A model generated the notes under the pieces. The model did not search any database. It was given only the letters and a program-made list of their open reading frames with translations, and was not told where the DNA came from. DNA of 64,000 nt. Origin: Carex sylvatica (lineage: Eukaryota; Streptophyta; Magnoliopsida; Poales; Cyperaceae). The translations under genes and the position numbers were made by a program. The DNA is taken from assembly GCA_964058845.1 (NCBI GenBank), contig CAXKVR010000056.1, positions 186,001 to 250,000 on the forward strand, read 5' to 3'. Position 1 is the stretch's first letter, and each line of letters opens with the position of its first letter. Below, in pieces: positions 35,498-47,191 of this stretch.

Positions 35498-37048
35498 TGT
35501 TGGTCCCAAAAGCACTTAGAGGGGGTAAATAAGGTCTTTTTTAACTTTTAGTCTAATTTATAAATTCATAGTGTTTCGTATAGTTATTTTTGACGAAAAC
35601 TAGAATAACTTTGTCATAAACTAAAATATAAAATAAGTAAAGTAAATAGTAGAGTTTAGAGACACTTGACACGAGAGTTGTTTACAGAGTTCGACATTAA
35701 CGCCTACGTCTCCAGAGCCTGCGACCTTCGAGATGATGCGTATTTCTTTATCCAATGAGAAAGGAATACAAGGTGGAACCGGTTGTTGGTTGTAGCAATA
35801 ATCTTTTTCGTCTATTTGACTAATTTGCAAAAACATACAATTATTGAATTTTACGATTTCTTTTAGTTTTGAAAAATATGTAAGTTCAAGTAAAATGGAA
35901 TTGCAAAATGGAATACTTGGACTGAAGAAATCATGAAGATGCTTATCAAGAATTTGAATTGTAAAATCAGAAGCTTGGTAAAGTAAGTCAGAGGTTGTTT
36001 AAACAGGGATAAAACGTTGGTAATGTTTGTAAAACGTTGTAACATTTTAGGCATGTCTGAAACACTGAATAAATAATTGATCAAACTCAGAAAACAAAAT
36101 AAAACATTGTAACGTTTTCATGAAACGTTATAACGTTTTAAGTTGTCAGAACAGCTGTAATATAACTGTGCAAATCGATATGAAACGTTACAACGTTTTA
36201 CAAACCATTGTAACGTTTTAGAGAAGTTCAGAACTGCTCAATACAGTTGTCTACATTCTCCCTTAAACGTTGCAACATTTTGTGAAAACGTTGTAATGTT
36301 TCAAACATGTCAGAGCTTTAAGCACAGTTGTATCAGAATTCAAAATGAAACGTTGTAACGATTTAATTAATTCTGAGCTTTAGAAATTCATTTTTTGATC
36401 AAGTTTGAGTCAGTGCAAAACGTTACATAACGTTATACAATCGTTGGTAACGTTTTGATCGATTAGCTGAGCTGTCAGAAAATTAAAATTCTAAATCGCA
36501 TTTTGAACTAAAACGTTGTAATGTTTTAGCTTACTTAGCTCATTTTTGAGCTGTTTCTATAAATAGGGCTTTCTAAACTTCTAAAACGCGATTTTCTGAG
36601 AGCTTTAGTTACTCCATTATTGTGAGAGCTTAAAACTTCAAAATCTCTCAAACAACCTCAAACTCACTTCACTAATCTCAAGTTAGATTAGATTAGAGTG
36701 ATCTATTGAGTGTTTCTCTTGAGTAGCTTAAACTTAGAGACCTTGTTCTCATCTTTAGAAGGCCGTGTGACTTCCCTTGATTGTAAGGGCTCGCCGGATC
36801 TCGTTCTTAGTTGGCCGATTGACTTCCCGCTTGGATTGTAAGGGCTCAACGGTTCACAAGTTGTAATCCTTTCGTATTGGGTAATAGAAAGGCGCACCTA
36901 GAAAAGATTGCGAAGCTCCGGAGACGTAGGCCTTTGTTTTGTCGAACTCCGTTATCATCCCGCGTGTCAAATTTCTCTAAACTCTTTTATTTACTTTTAA
37001 TTATGATTATTTTTTTTAAGAGCAATTAGTGGTGCCCCAAATTCAACA
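35498..37048. mobile_element. LTR copy with AACGTT palindromes, copy 1
   Basis: Starts TGTTGGTCCCAAAAGCACTT and ends GTGCCCCAAATTCAACA, typical copia LTR ends. It contains more than a dozen AACGTT-centred palindromes (such as AAACGTTGTAACGTTT) at about 36010-36520 and a TATA box at 36558. The part from about 35790 matches 51889-53209. Direct 5-bp flanking repeats were not found, so it may be one end of a truncated element; the following 37049-37310 could be leftover internal sequence. Confidence 0.65.
36558..36566 (+). promoter_or_regulatory. TATA box of the LTR copy 1
   Basis: TATAAATAG just downstream of the AACGTT array; the same motif at the equivalent place in copy 2 (52686-52694). Confidence 0.55.
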
Positions 37049-38444
37049 CCGGTGAGCCCTTATCTTCTGGGAAGTCACACGGCCCGAACACGAGCACTAA
37101 AGACTCAAAGGAAAACAATATGATCCGCAAGGGTTCAAGGATTGTAAGGTGAGCACAAGGATCAAGGTAGTAGTTGATTTGATCACGCATGATTACTGTA
37201 GGAGTTGTTGTATTGATTGAATAAGTTTAAGATTGATTGTGAGTATTGAAGTTTAAGTGCACAAACAACAACGGCTTTCTTTAGATCTGAAAATACGAAT
37301 TATTGAAGTTGTGGGCGGCTAGAGGTGAATTTCAAAACTTGGTATAGGGAGCTAAGAAAAAATAATTAAGTGGTGCTAACCGTTGCAATGATATAGAGAC
37401 CGTTACAACAGTAGGGGTATTTTGAACATGTTTGGAGAATGGACACACAACAGTACATAACGGTGCCCAACGCTAGAATTCCATTACAACGGTTCTGGCA
37501 GCGGTAAAATAAATATTTGAACAATGTCATTGGTACTAGATCAAAATTAATTTCTTAGTTAATTAATATTTAAACAAATAAAATAAATAAAAGTTAAATT
37601 GACATTAGAATATTTGAACAATGTTATTGGTACTTTCGAGAAATATAAATTAATTAGAATTGAAATTATGATCGGAATTATACACCTCGCGCGATTCTTG
37701 ATATATTTCAAGCTCCCACATGAATATAAAATATTTATCCTTTTAGTTTTCAAAATATGAACTAGTATTTGAATTCAAAAGTGTTTTAATTAAATTTATT
37801 GGAAACTAAGTCTTTCCTAAGCTAAATGCATTGTGCTATTTTGGCAATCAGCTTTAGATTCAGTGTTAAAAGGTAATGCTCTCTAAGTAAAATAAAATTA
37901 ATGGTTGGATGTTTAATTTCTATTTTTTACTAAAAAAATGGTGCATTCCGTTGTTTTGAGAAAAAAATAGCCAACAGTGCTGACTTTTGATCCTTTAATT
38001 CTTGCTCAAGAGCTAGTCATAATTTGTTTACTCAAGGAAGAAATAAGATAGTCAATCACAATTTGATCATGTAACTGTAAGGTTACCTTGCAACAGTCAA
38101 GGCAATTTTTATTTTTTTAAAAAATTAATTATCTGTGCAGCATTGATCTTTCCGTTCAATGTCGTGTAGAAATGCAAAAGTGTAAGAATGATTTCCTTTT
38201 GGCATAAATATGCCACTCTTTAATGCTTAAAATCCTTGAGACTTGTCTTTTGGTAAGTTAAAAAAAAAAAAAAACGAATGTAAGAAGTAAATTCTTAATT
38301 GCACATGAACCCATAAATTAAAACGAAACATGTGCGGCATGCATGTTTATAGAATTATAAGAGTCTGTTGGTTATGCGAGAGGAATTTGACCAACACAGA
38401 TCTTGAATAAAATAATTACAAAATCAGAGCAATGTGAATCACGA
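37049..38444. other. Intergenic, no gene seen
   Basis: The first about 260 bases may be internal sequence of the preceding LTR element. The remainder is AT-rich without coding signals. ATTTGAACAATGT(C/T)ATTGGTACT appears twice (about 37514 and 37612). Confidence 0.45.
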
Positions 38445-39042
38445 GTCGCCACTAGTGGGTTGAAAAAACCCGATCGCCCGTATCCGATCCGCTCGTGCCC
38501 GGTATCTTGGGTACTCATGCCCGAGCCCGGTATAGATCGGGTACACGGGTAGGGGTATAAAACGGGTAGGGTACGGTTATTTGGTTCAATATCCGGGCAA
38601 ACCCGGTCCGAATTACGTCCGTACCCATCTGACCCGACTCGCCGCCCGTACCCGTTAAAAATTTCAAAAAAATTCAATTTTTTTTGAAATTTCGGAAATT
38701 ACCGCCGGTTCAACCGGGCCCGGACCGGTCTAATCAAACCAGACCGACCGAACCCACCGTTCCGTCGGTTTTTTTTTTCAAATTTTATTCCCTCCCCAAT
38801 ATTTTTTTTAAATACCACCTCTTCCTCTCAAAAAATTCACACTCTCATCTCTCAATCTCTCAATCTCTCATTCTCTCATCAATTCTCAAATTTTATTATT
38901 TTCAATTTTTTAATTTATTGTTTAAAAAAAAATATAGTTGTAAATTTAATTCATTCTACAAATCCGCAAATGGAATTACGAAGGTATCGAAATTACGAAG
39001 TTCGGCACCTACCGCAAGATTTTTTTCGCGAAATTTAAAGGT

Positions 39043-40225
39043 AACATTTATTTCATTCTAGATTAATTTATTTTTGTAGAGTACATTTAGTTTATGCTAG
39101 ATTTATTGAATATTAAGTAATTAGATTTGTCATTTGTTAGATTTGTTAAATTTATTAAGTAATTAGATTTGTTAGATTTATTTATGTTAGATTTGTTAGA
39201 TTTATTGAATATGTTAGATTTATTGAATATGTTATATTTATTTAGTTTATGTTAGATTTGAATATGTGAAGTAATTATATTTGTTTTGAATATGTTAGAT
39301 TTTATTTTTCAAATTGTTAGATTTATTATGTGAAAAAAATTGGTTAGTTTTATTTTTTTGAATATGTGAAGTAATTAGATTTGTTTTGAATAGGTTAGAT
39401 TTATTTTTAATATGTGAAAAAATAGGTTAGTTTTATTTTTTTGAATATGTGAATTGATTATATTTGTTTTGAATAAATTAGATTTATTTTTTAAAATTCG
39501 AATTTATTTTTAATAGGTTAAAAAAATAGGTTAGTTTTATAGATTTGAATATGTGAAGTAATTATATTTGTTTTGAATAGGTTAGATTTATTTTTTAAAA
39601 TTCGAATTTATTTTTAAAAGGTTAAAAAAATAGGTTAGTTTTATAGATTTGAATATGTGAGGTAATTATATTTGTTTTGAATAGGTTAGATTTATTTCTC
39701 AAAATTTGGATATTTTTTTAATAGGTTAAAAAATAGGTTAGTTTTATAGATTTGAATATGTGAAGTAATTATATTTGTTTTGAATAGGTTAGATTTATTT
39801 TTCAAAATTCGGATTTATTCTTAATAGGTTAAAAAAATAGGTTAGTTTTATAGATTTGAATATGTGAAGTAATTATATTTGTTTTGAATATATTAGATTT
39901 ATTTCTCAAAATTCGGATTTATTTTTAATATGTGAAAAAAATAGGTTAGTTTTATTTTTCTGAATATGTGAAGTGATTATATTTGTTTTGAATAGATTAG
40001 ATTTATTTTTCAAAATTTGAATTTATTTTTTAAAAGGTTAAAAAAATAGATTAGTTTTATAGATTTGAATATGTGAAGTAATTATATTTGTTTTGAATAG
40101 GTTAGATTTATTTCTCAAAATTCGGATTTATTTTTAATATGTGAAAAAAATAGGTTAGTTTTATTTTTTTGAATATGTGAAGTGATTATATTTGTTTTGA
40201 ATAGATTGGATTTATTTTTCTGTTT
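39043..40225. repeat. Degenerate tandem repeat, about 110-130-bp unit, in the hAT 5' region
   Basis: About eight units, each with GAATATGTGAAGTAATTATA, TTTGTTTTGAATAGG, TTAGATTTATTTTTCAAAAT and AAAAAAATAGGTTAGTTTTA words. Expansion was clearly local. Confidence 0.85.
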
Positions 40226-40960
40226 TTTGAATTCTGTTTTTTTTAATTCTGCTTTTAAATTTCTGTTTTTATATTTCTGTTTTTTTAATTTCTTTTTTTT
40301 AATTTCTGTTTTTTAATTCTGTTTTTAAATTTCTGTTTTTAAATTTCTGTCTTTTAAATTCTATTTTTTTTAATTATGTTTTTTAATTTCTGTTTTTTAA
40401 TTTCTATTTTTTTTATTCTGTTTTTTAATTTCTATTTTTTAATTCTGTTTTTCTGTTTTTAAATTTCTGATTTTTAAATTCTGTTTTTTTTTTAATTCTG
40501 TTTTTTAATTTCTGATTTTTAAATTCTGTTTTTTTTTAATTCTGTTTTTTAATTTCTGATTTTTAAATTCTGTTTTTTTTAATTCTGTTTTTTAATTTCT
40601 GTTTTTAAATTTCTGTTTTTTAAATTCTGTTTTTTTTAATTCTGTTTTTTAATTTCTGATTTTTAAATTCTGTTTTTTTTAATTCTGTTTTTTAATTTCT
40701 GTTTTTTAAATTCTGTTTTTTTTTTTAATTCTGTTTTTTAATTTCTGTTTCTTAATTCTGTTTTTTAATTCTATTTTTTAATTTCTGTTTTTAAATTCTG
40801 TTTTTTAATTTCTGTTTTAAATTTCTGTTTTTTAAATTCTGTTTTTAATTTCTGTTTTTAAATTTCTGTTTTTTAAATTCTGTTTTTTTAATTCTGTTTT
40901 TTTATTTTTGTTTTTTAATTTCTGTTTTATTTAATTATGTTTTTTAATTTCTTTTTTTTA
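40226..40960. repeat. T-rich minisatellite, TTTCTGTTTTTTAA unit
   Basis: Dozens of short units of the form TTCTGTTTTT(T)AAT/AAA with variable length. It directly precedes the transposase exon; on the sense strand it could act as a very long pyrimidine-rich tract before the acceptor TAG at 41017-41019. Confidence 0.9.
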
Positions 40961-41010
40961 ATAGGTTACATATATTTTTTTAATATGTCAAGTAATTTAC
41001 ATTTATTATT

Positions 41011-43346
41011 TTGAATAGGTTTAAAAAATGTCATCGTGATTCCGTGCAAGAGGACATCGCGAGATTGTCGACCGATATTTTTGGCCCGCCAATACCAAAT
41101 TATCCACCTAATTATCCACAAAATTATCCACAAAATTATCAAAGAAATGACAAAATGCTAGATTTGAATTATCAACAACCTCCACAAATGAGTGCATCGC
41201 CACCGTATTATACTTCAAATGATCCAAACGTATTCATTCCACAAGAAACACTTCAACCGATACCATCGTATACATATGGAAGTATTGGCTCTTCTTCTAT
41301 AGCATCGAGTCAATTCACTGGCACTGCTACTGTAGGAGGTACACCTTCGACAGATGAACCTGAAATTCAAGAAGAAGTTGTCCCTCATTCGATAAGTGAC
41401 CCGCCGCCACAAGAACCAGCAGGAAAGAAGACTAAAAGACCTCTTCCCGAATACAATCAACCGTGGATGAGATTTTACAAGATTACCAGAGATAAGGCCG
41501 ATATTATGCAATTTCTACAATGTAAGGTAAAAAATTGCAAATTTTTTTTTGAGTATAAACAATCTAGTGGTATGACTATCTTTAAGAGACATGCCGAAAT
41601 ACACGAAAGAAATGGTGAAGTTCCAAGTGAAAATTCTGAACCGAGACAAATCCAAACCCTTATAAACGCGGATGGTACCAGAACCAACCCAAAATTTGAT
41701 GAATATGACCTTAAAGCTCAATTTGCATACCAAAACAATAAGGTGTCAATTACCTCCGATATATGGACTGCCGGTAAACATGACCTTGGGTACTCTTGTA
41801 TTACCGGCCATTGGGTCGATGATCATTGGGTATTACAAAAAAGGATATTAAGTTTTCGAGTTTTGGATTTCCCCCACACTGCAAATGTAATTTTCAAATC
41901 CATTATTGAGGTTTTAGAAGAGTATAACCTTAAGAGGAATATGGATAACAAGATTTTTTCTATATCTTTCGATAATGCTAGCAACAACATTGCTTCTATT
42001 GAGATTTTTAAACGATCACTAAACCCGATCATGAATGGTGAATTGTTTCACCAAAAGTATGCTTGCCACGTTCTTAACCTCGTGGTGAAGGCGGGTCTAA
42101 AAACAGAAGCCGTAAAACTATTGATAATTAAATTTAAGAATGCCCTCAACCACATTGTTTCAAACCAAGAAATAAAACAACAGTTTGCTGAATTATGCGT
42201 CACCTATAGATTGAGCAAGTTGAAGGTACCTTGGGATATAGATACCCGTTGGAACTCAATATATAGGTTGTTGAACTGATGCCTTCCTTACAAAACTGTC
42301 ATATGAGAGTTTTTGAGAAGCTCCACCCCCGAGGTATTGCAATTGGAACTCATTGATGAAGAATGTGATAAACTGAAAAGGCTTAGCAAATTCCTAGGAA
42401 TCTTTTTTACTGCAACCGTTCAACTATCATGCTCGTACTCACTAACGTCGTTTGAGTTGCTGAGACATCTCTATGACATCTCCAAGGTGTATTGCGAATT
42501 GGAACAAGATGAAATCTATGATGCACCTCTCACGCCAATTGTAGATGCCATGAAACAAAAATTCCTAAAATATTGGGAAGATGTACCTCTCCTGGCCATT
42601 ATCGCAAACTGTCTCAACCCGGCATACAAAAAGTTTTACACGATCAAAGTAGTTGAGAGGTACAAACATAATTTACATTTAGACTCAACCGGGGTGGAGG
42701 CTTACGTGAATTCGAAGTTCGATGAGATGTTTAACATATACCACTCAAGAATGAGTGACAACCAAAATCCAGCTTCGTCCCGTGCCGCCACTAGGTATGA
42801 ATATAAATATACATGTGTTTTTAATCTTTATTATTTATAATATCTACATTATTTGTCCACTAATTTTTTTAATTGTTTAATAGTTTCACTTCTAGGAGCA
42901 CTAGCAGTGGTGGATTATTAGCAGATTTTCAGTCGGAGAGCCAACCGCACACATCCACAAACGAGTTATTGGGCTATATCGATGATCAATGAAAGTGAAT
43001 AAGGACTTGTCGTGATGGCATGGTGGAGGAGGCATCAAAGTTCCTTGCCAACGCCTGCGACGTATTTGCCGTGCCCGTATCAACCGTCCCTTCTGAAAGT
43101 TGTTTCAGTTCGACGAACATGATCATCTCCGATAAACGAAGTAAGTTGGATGCACATGTTTTTGAGAGACTTGTGTGTTTGAAGGATTGGATTACTGCTG
43201 AAGAGCGCAGGCAACATGTGCCTCAACAACCATCATCATCTGAAGCCGACACTGAAGAAAGCGGTACCGAGGTGCGGCGTGAGGCTAATTCGGATTCCGA
43301 TGGTGCCGAAGAGAGCGAACAATGGTATATGAATCCAAACTATTAG
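41011..43346 (+). pseudogene. hAT transposase (BED finger, RNase-H-like core, dimerisation domain), interrupted
   Basis: No ATG opens the first frame; it probably begins at an acceptor around 41020. 41011-42279 gives an N-terminal Asn/Pro/Gln-rich part, a BED finger (LQCKVKNCKFFF ... FKRHAEIH), TSDIWTA and SFDNASNN carrying the expected catalytic Asp residues, CHVLNLVVKAGL and DTRWNSIYRLL. The same frame continues past two stops (42277-42279 and 42304-42306) to about 42795. After an intron-like gap come LLGYIDDQ, a stop, and WWRRHQ in another frame; then 43020-43346 carries FAVPVSTVPSESCFSS, the C-terminal dimerisation domain. The domain order is that of Ac/RICESLEEPER-type plant transposases. 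At least three stops and one shift make it inactive as it stands. Confidence 0.9.
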
Positions 43347-44206
43347 ATAGGTAGTGTCGGTATAAATTTCTAACCTCTTTTAATCTTTATGGTTATTTTT
43401 TAAATTATAAATTTCTAAACATTTCAATTAGTTTTTAAATTATCTATTTTAAAGAAGAATTACTAAAAAAAAAAAGTTAGAACTCCGCCTATGTTATTTT
43501 ACATAGCCGGTCCCAAGTCCGGAATTAAGGAGGAGTGTAACTTTTATTTTTTAATCTATTATTTTAAAATAATTCATAATTATTTTTAAAGTAATTAATT
43601 TAAGAAATTTTTTATTTTTATTTTATTCTTTTAAAGTTTCTGATTTAATTATATTTTTTATTTATATTTTATTTAACCCAATAAAAATAAATGAACGTTT
43701 AGAAAATATATTATAGATATAAATAAATTATGAAACTATATAATTAGAATGATAATTTGAAAATAAAATAAAATGACTCGTGTAAAGAAATAAATAAATA
43801 CATTTGTATTTAGCCAAATAAATATACAAATTTTCGCATGAATAATTTTTATATATAAGTTACAAATTTTATTTATTTATATACACTATTTGATATTGAA
43901 CTATTTTGATTTTAAAAGTCGAATTATAAGCACGTAATGATATTCGTACAACACCGTAAAAAAAAAGAAAAAAAAAAAAACAGAGGAAAAAAAAAAGAAA
44001 AAAAAAAAAAGGGACCGGACCGCCCTGCCTGTCAAGGGTACCACGGGCACGGGTATAAGACGGGTAGGGCACGGATTTTGAAAAAAATACCTGTAACACC
44101 CAGCTCGTAGTATCCGTATACTCGTGATACCCGTACCCGACTCGTACCCATACCTGACCCTAGATATACCCGGACCGCCTGACCCATATCCGTTAGCAAA
44201 CCCCTA
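43347..44206. other. hAT 3' non-coding and subterminal region
   Basis: AT-rich sequence followed by A-rich runs (43955-44010) and about 180 bases of GGGTA/TACCCG-rich subterminal repeats, the likely transposase binding zone, ending at the TIR. Confidence 0.6.
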
Positions 44207-44214
44207 GTCGCCAC

Positions 44215-45353
44215 AATCTCTGCATATTGCATATATGCAATATTGGATTTGTGATGGTCCTGGTGCATGATTTATGGTGGTGCTTCATAATTTTAAGTTT
44301 TTTTTTTTTTTAATACTTTTATTGCTTGAAGGAAAATAGTTTTACAGGTAGACTGAAACATTTATTCTTTGAGATAACGAGGTAAAAAGTGAACTTACCG
44401 GAAATGAGACACATCGCCGAGCACAATTTAATAACAACACGAGAAAAATGATACTATACGGCGCCGAGCCGCCGAGCAATAATGTTGATCTATTCAAAAA
44501 TATATATGATATTATCATCGACGAACTATATACTACAATAATACGAAGTTTATCTATAGACTTAATTATAGCTAGTGTTTCGATAATTTTTTTAATTAAC
44601 TTTTATATATCGTTTTGTATTTCTAATTATTTTTCACAATGCACATATTAATATCTCCTATTTAATAATGTCTCTACTAACAATATTACGTTATTCAGTT
44701 AATAGCAGCTGTTATCTATCGTTTGACCAAAATGACAAATTCGCATCTATTTTTGTTAAAAATCAGTAAGAAGTTATTTTAATAGCTTCAATAATAACCT
44801 CCTGAAGGTATTGTGAATTTGTGATCAATTCATAAAGTATAACTCAATTTTGAGTTTAGATCTGGCCGGACATTAGTATCTGCTTTGGTACAAATAATAA
44901 AGAGATGTTCATTCCATCTCGGATCAAATAGGTCCATATTCTAATCAGATATTCAAACATAAACTCAAAATTTGAGTATTTCAGTTTTCAGACAGAGACA
45001 AAGCTAGACTTTTAAAATATGAGAAAATGTGAATAAAATCAATTATATAAATTTTAATGTTGTAAATGAAAATTAATTTTATAGTATTCATAAAATTTTA
45101 CTTTAAAATATATAAAATTATTTATAAAATAATAATAAATGTTAATTGACCTCTATTCATTGTTAGTGGCTCGGCAACTGACATTAAGAGGATCCGGAGT
45201 CGTTTGGATTGACATTCGCGATCAGATAAAATAATATCTACATTAACGCTTATTTACTAGTAATTTGTAAATCTTATCTTCTTTTAAAAGTATATCTAGC
45301 ACAGTTAATTCTTGTGAAAGATTATTGGATCCCACTGTAATGATTTGAGGCTT
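44215..45353. other. Intergenic with a worn MITE copy
   Basis: No gene. 44836-44988 is an imperfect inverted repeat with arms like AACTCAATTTTGAGTTTAGATCTGG and ACTCAAAATTTGAGTATT-type ends (only short parts given), related to the element at 55619-55774. Confidence 0.5.
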
Positions 45354-45361
45354 TATGCTCA

Positions 45362-45728
45362 GAGTAGAACTAGGGTGCTCTTAAGCTCACCAAAGTATTT
45401 GGTGAGCAAATGACGAATTCAAACTGTTGGAATCCGCCTCTATATGTGAAAATTTTAAATATTCGAATTAATTTAGTATGAAGTCAAGCGGTCAAAAAAC
45501 GTTCAAAAAATGAATGCACTAAAATTAGTTTATTAACTTTCTAATTTTGACCAATTGACTTTATGCAAAATTAATTCGAATGTTTAAAATTTTCACATGT
45601 AGACGCATCACTCGTAAGGTAGGCGGGTTCCAACAGTTCGGATTCGTCATTTGAATCTTATTTGATATGTTTTGGAGTTAAGCTCACCAAACACTTTGGT
45701 GAGCTTAAGAGCACCCTAGTTCTACTCT
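45362..45728. mobile_element. GAGTAGAA-type MITE, copy 2
   Basis: Long inverted repeats: GAGTAGAACTAGGGTGCTC on the left and the matching GAGCACCCTAGTTCTACTC on the right, extending through GCTCACCAAA. Flanked by TATGCTCA (45354-45361) and TAGGCTCA (45729-45736), an 8-bp duplication with one mismatch. Non-coding; same family as 35049-35484. Confidence 0.8.
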
Positions 45729-45736
45729 TAGGCTCA

Positions 45737-46127
45737 TCTCATTATGTATATATATATTTAAACTAGCATCGTACCCGTGCGTTGCAACGGAAACAGATTA
45801 TTTTATTATAAAATATTATAAAATGAAGAAGATCAAGCGTTTCATTATTTCATTATTTGCGTGACATTTTTGAAAATAAACCGTTCAAATACGTGTTGCA
45901 CAAATCTCAAAGCAATAATAATACTGATACGATACGGATACGGCGATACGGCAATTTTCAAAAATGAAGGATACGATACGGCTATTAATATATATATTTT
46001 TATTATTTTATATATGATATTTTTATTATTTTATATATGATATTTATATAATTATAATTTAAATCAAATTTGTAGAGAAAAATAGTTAAATATTATATTT
46101 ATCTACAAGATAACACATGTGAACTCT
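45737..46127. other. Intergenic, no gene seen
   Basis: Contains the phrase ATCGTACCCGTGCGTTGCAA at 45768, common in plant dispersed repeats, and a short run of GATACG words at 45928-45985. No element borders could be set. Confidence 0.4.
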
Positions 46128-46330
46128 AGTGTAGTGATAAGAATTTTGGCACCAACAGAATCCAATTGAGTTCGAATCCCACCTTCAGCAGAAAAAAAGG
46201 GTGGGCGGTGCACATGCGTGGTCCACAGGCACTGTGCGTGGTTCAGAGGCGCGGTCCACTGGTGCTGGGATCATATGCGGCGCGACCAGTGCATGCTTAA
46301 GTGTTGAAGCGCATAATTTGAAAAATTCGT
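46128..46330 (+). mobile_element. Probable tRNA-derived SINE
   Basis: TAGTGTAGTGATAAGAATTT resembles an RNA polymerase III A box. About 35 bases later, GAGTTCGAATCCCACC is a good B box. A GC-rich body follows (GGGTGGGCGG, GCGTGG, GCGGTCC) up to about 46300. This arrangement is that of a tRNA-related SINE head with an unrelated body. A 3' tail and target duplications were not resolved. Confidence 0.55.
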
Positions 46331-46654
46331 CTATATGCAATCTGAAAATTCAACGACTGAGCATTTTTTGGTAAAAAAAACTGTAAATCAGAATCCTTGC
46401 AGGATCTAGACATTAAGCTCCTAAATAAGGATGAGAGATAAAGAGAAAATTGTGAGATTGTCACTACAAAATCTTCAAAATGTGAGAATGCCACTACAAA
46501 CTTTAAAATTATGAGAATGTCATTATAAAACTTCATTAATTATGAAAATACCATTTATACTGTATTAATCTTAAAATAAAAATAAAAGAAAGAGTAATGC
46601 CTAAAATACCCTCGTGCTTCTCTCCAAAATTACGAACCAGCAGCCTCAATCGCC

Positions 46655-46826
46655 TCCCTGGTTCGTGATTTTGGAGCGCCACACTCCACATTCAAAGTTC
46701 TTGCAAGGAGATCGAGAAGCTCCGTGTTTCTACCACTGACACCGATGATACAGAAAGCGAGGTTGAAGATTCACATCTGATTGAGCCGTACGCTTCACAT
46801 TCATCTGTCATTCAATGTGACAAAGG
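46655..46826 (+). other. Exon-like piece of unknown origin inside the long-TIR element
   Basis: A frame with SCKEIEKLRV, TDTDDTESEVEDSH and YASHSSVIQCDK ends at AAAG then GTATTAG, a plausible splice donor. The acidic, protein-like composition contrasts with its surroundings. I do not recognise the family; it may be a captured exon. Confidence 0.3.
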
Positions 46827-47191
46827 TATTAGTCCCCTTCAGTCTTCATTCGATTGAAATATTTGTTCTACTTGGAGTGAGGCTACAGTTACAATGCATA
46901 GCACACATCGCTTCATACTATGAATTTATATCTGCATTTCTAAAGTTAAAAACTTCAACAAAAACGTAAAAAAATTCATCTATAATCTTTTACAATCTTT
47001 TACATATCATCTAACTCAGCAAAATTGAACATCTCATATAACTTAAATTTTCATTTTTTTTTTGTTTCTTACATAGTTACATGCCCATAGGCCACATACA
47101 TCAGAGTTTTGAAATAATAAGCTAGAAACTTGAATGAGTGACTCCAGTTCTATCCCATGGATTCAACTTACTCATATTTGCTAATGAGTGT

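Larger units (their letters stand above)
38453..44206 (+). mobile_element. hAT element, 5.75 kb
   Basis: Flanked by the exact 8-bp duplication GTCGCCAC (38445-38452 and 44207-44214). Tips TAGTGGGTTG and the reverse complement TAGGGGTTTG; both subterminal regions are rich in CGGGTA/TACCCG words in opposite orientation. It encodes a BED-finger hAT transposase (41011-43346) that is nearly complete but interrupted. Upstream is a probable first exon (near 38970, ending at AAAG then GTAACA) and a long intron made of T-rich repeats. Confidence 0.93.

Noticed and set aside
36010..36520. Evenly repeated AACGTT words suggesting a CRISPR-like array
   Set aside because: Spacing and repeat form are irregular, the words are short palindromes in a plant LTR, and no cas-type gene is present.
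36703..36897. 64-codon antisense frame also present at 52862-53056
   Set aside because: Both lie at the same place in two copies of one LTR; they are similar because the DNA is copied, with no start context or protein family.
45928..45985. GATACG repeats as a telomere-like tract
   Set aside because: Not the plant telomere unit (TTTAGGG) and only a handful of irregular copies.
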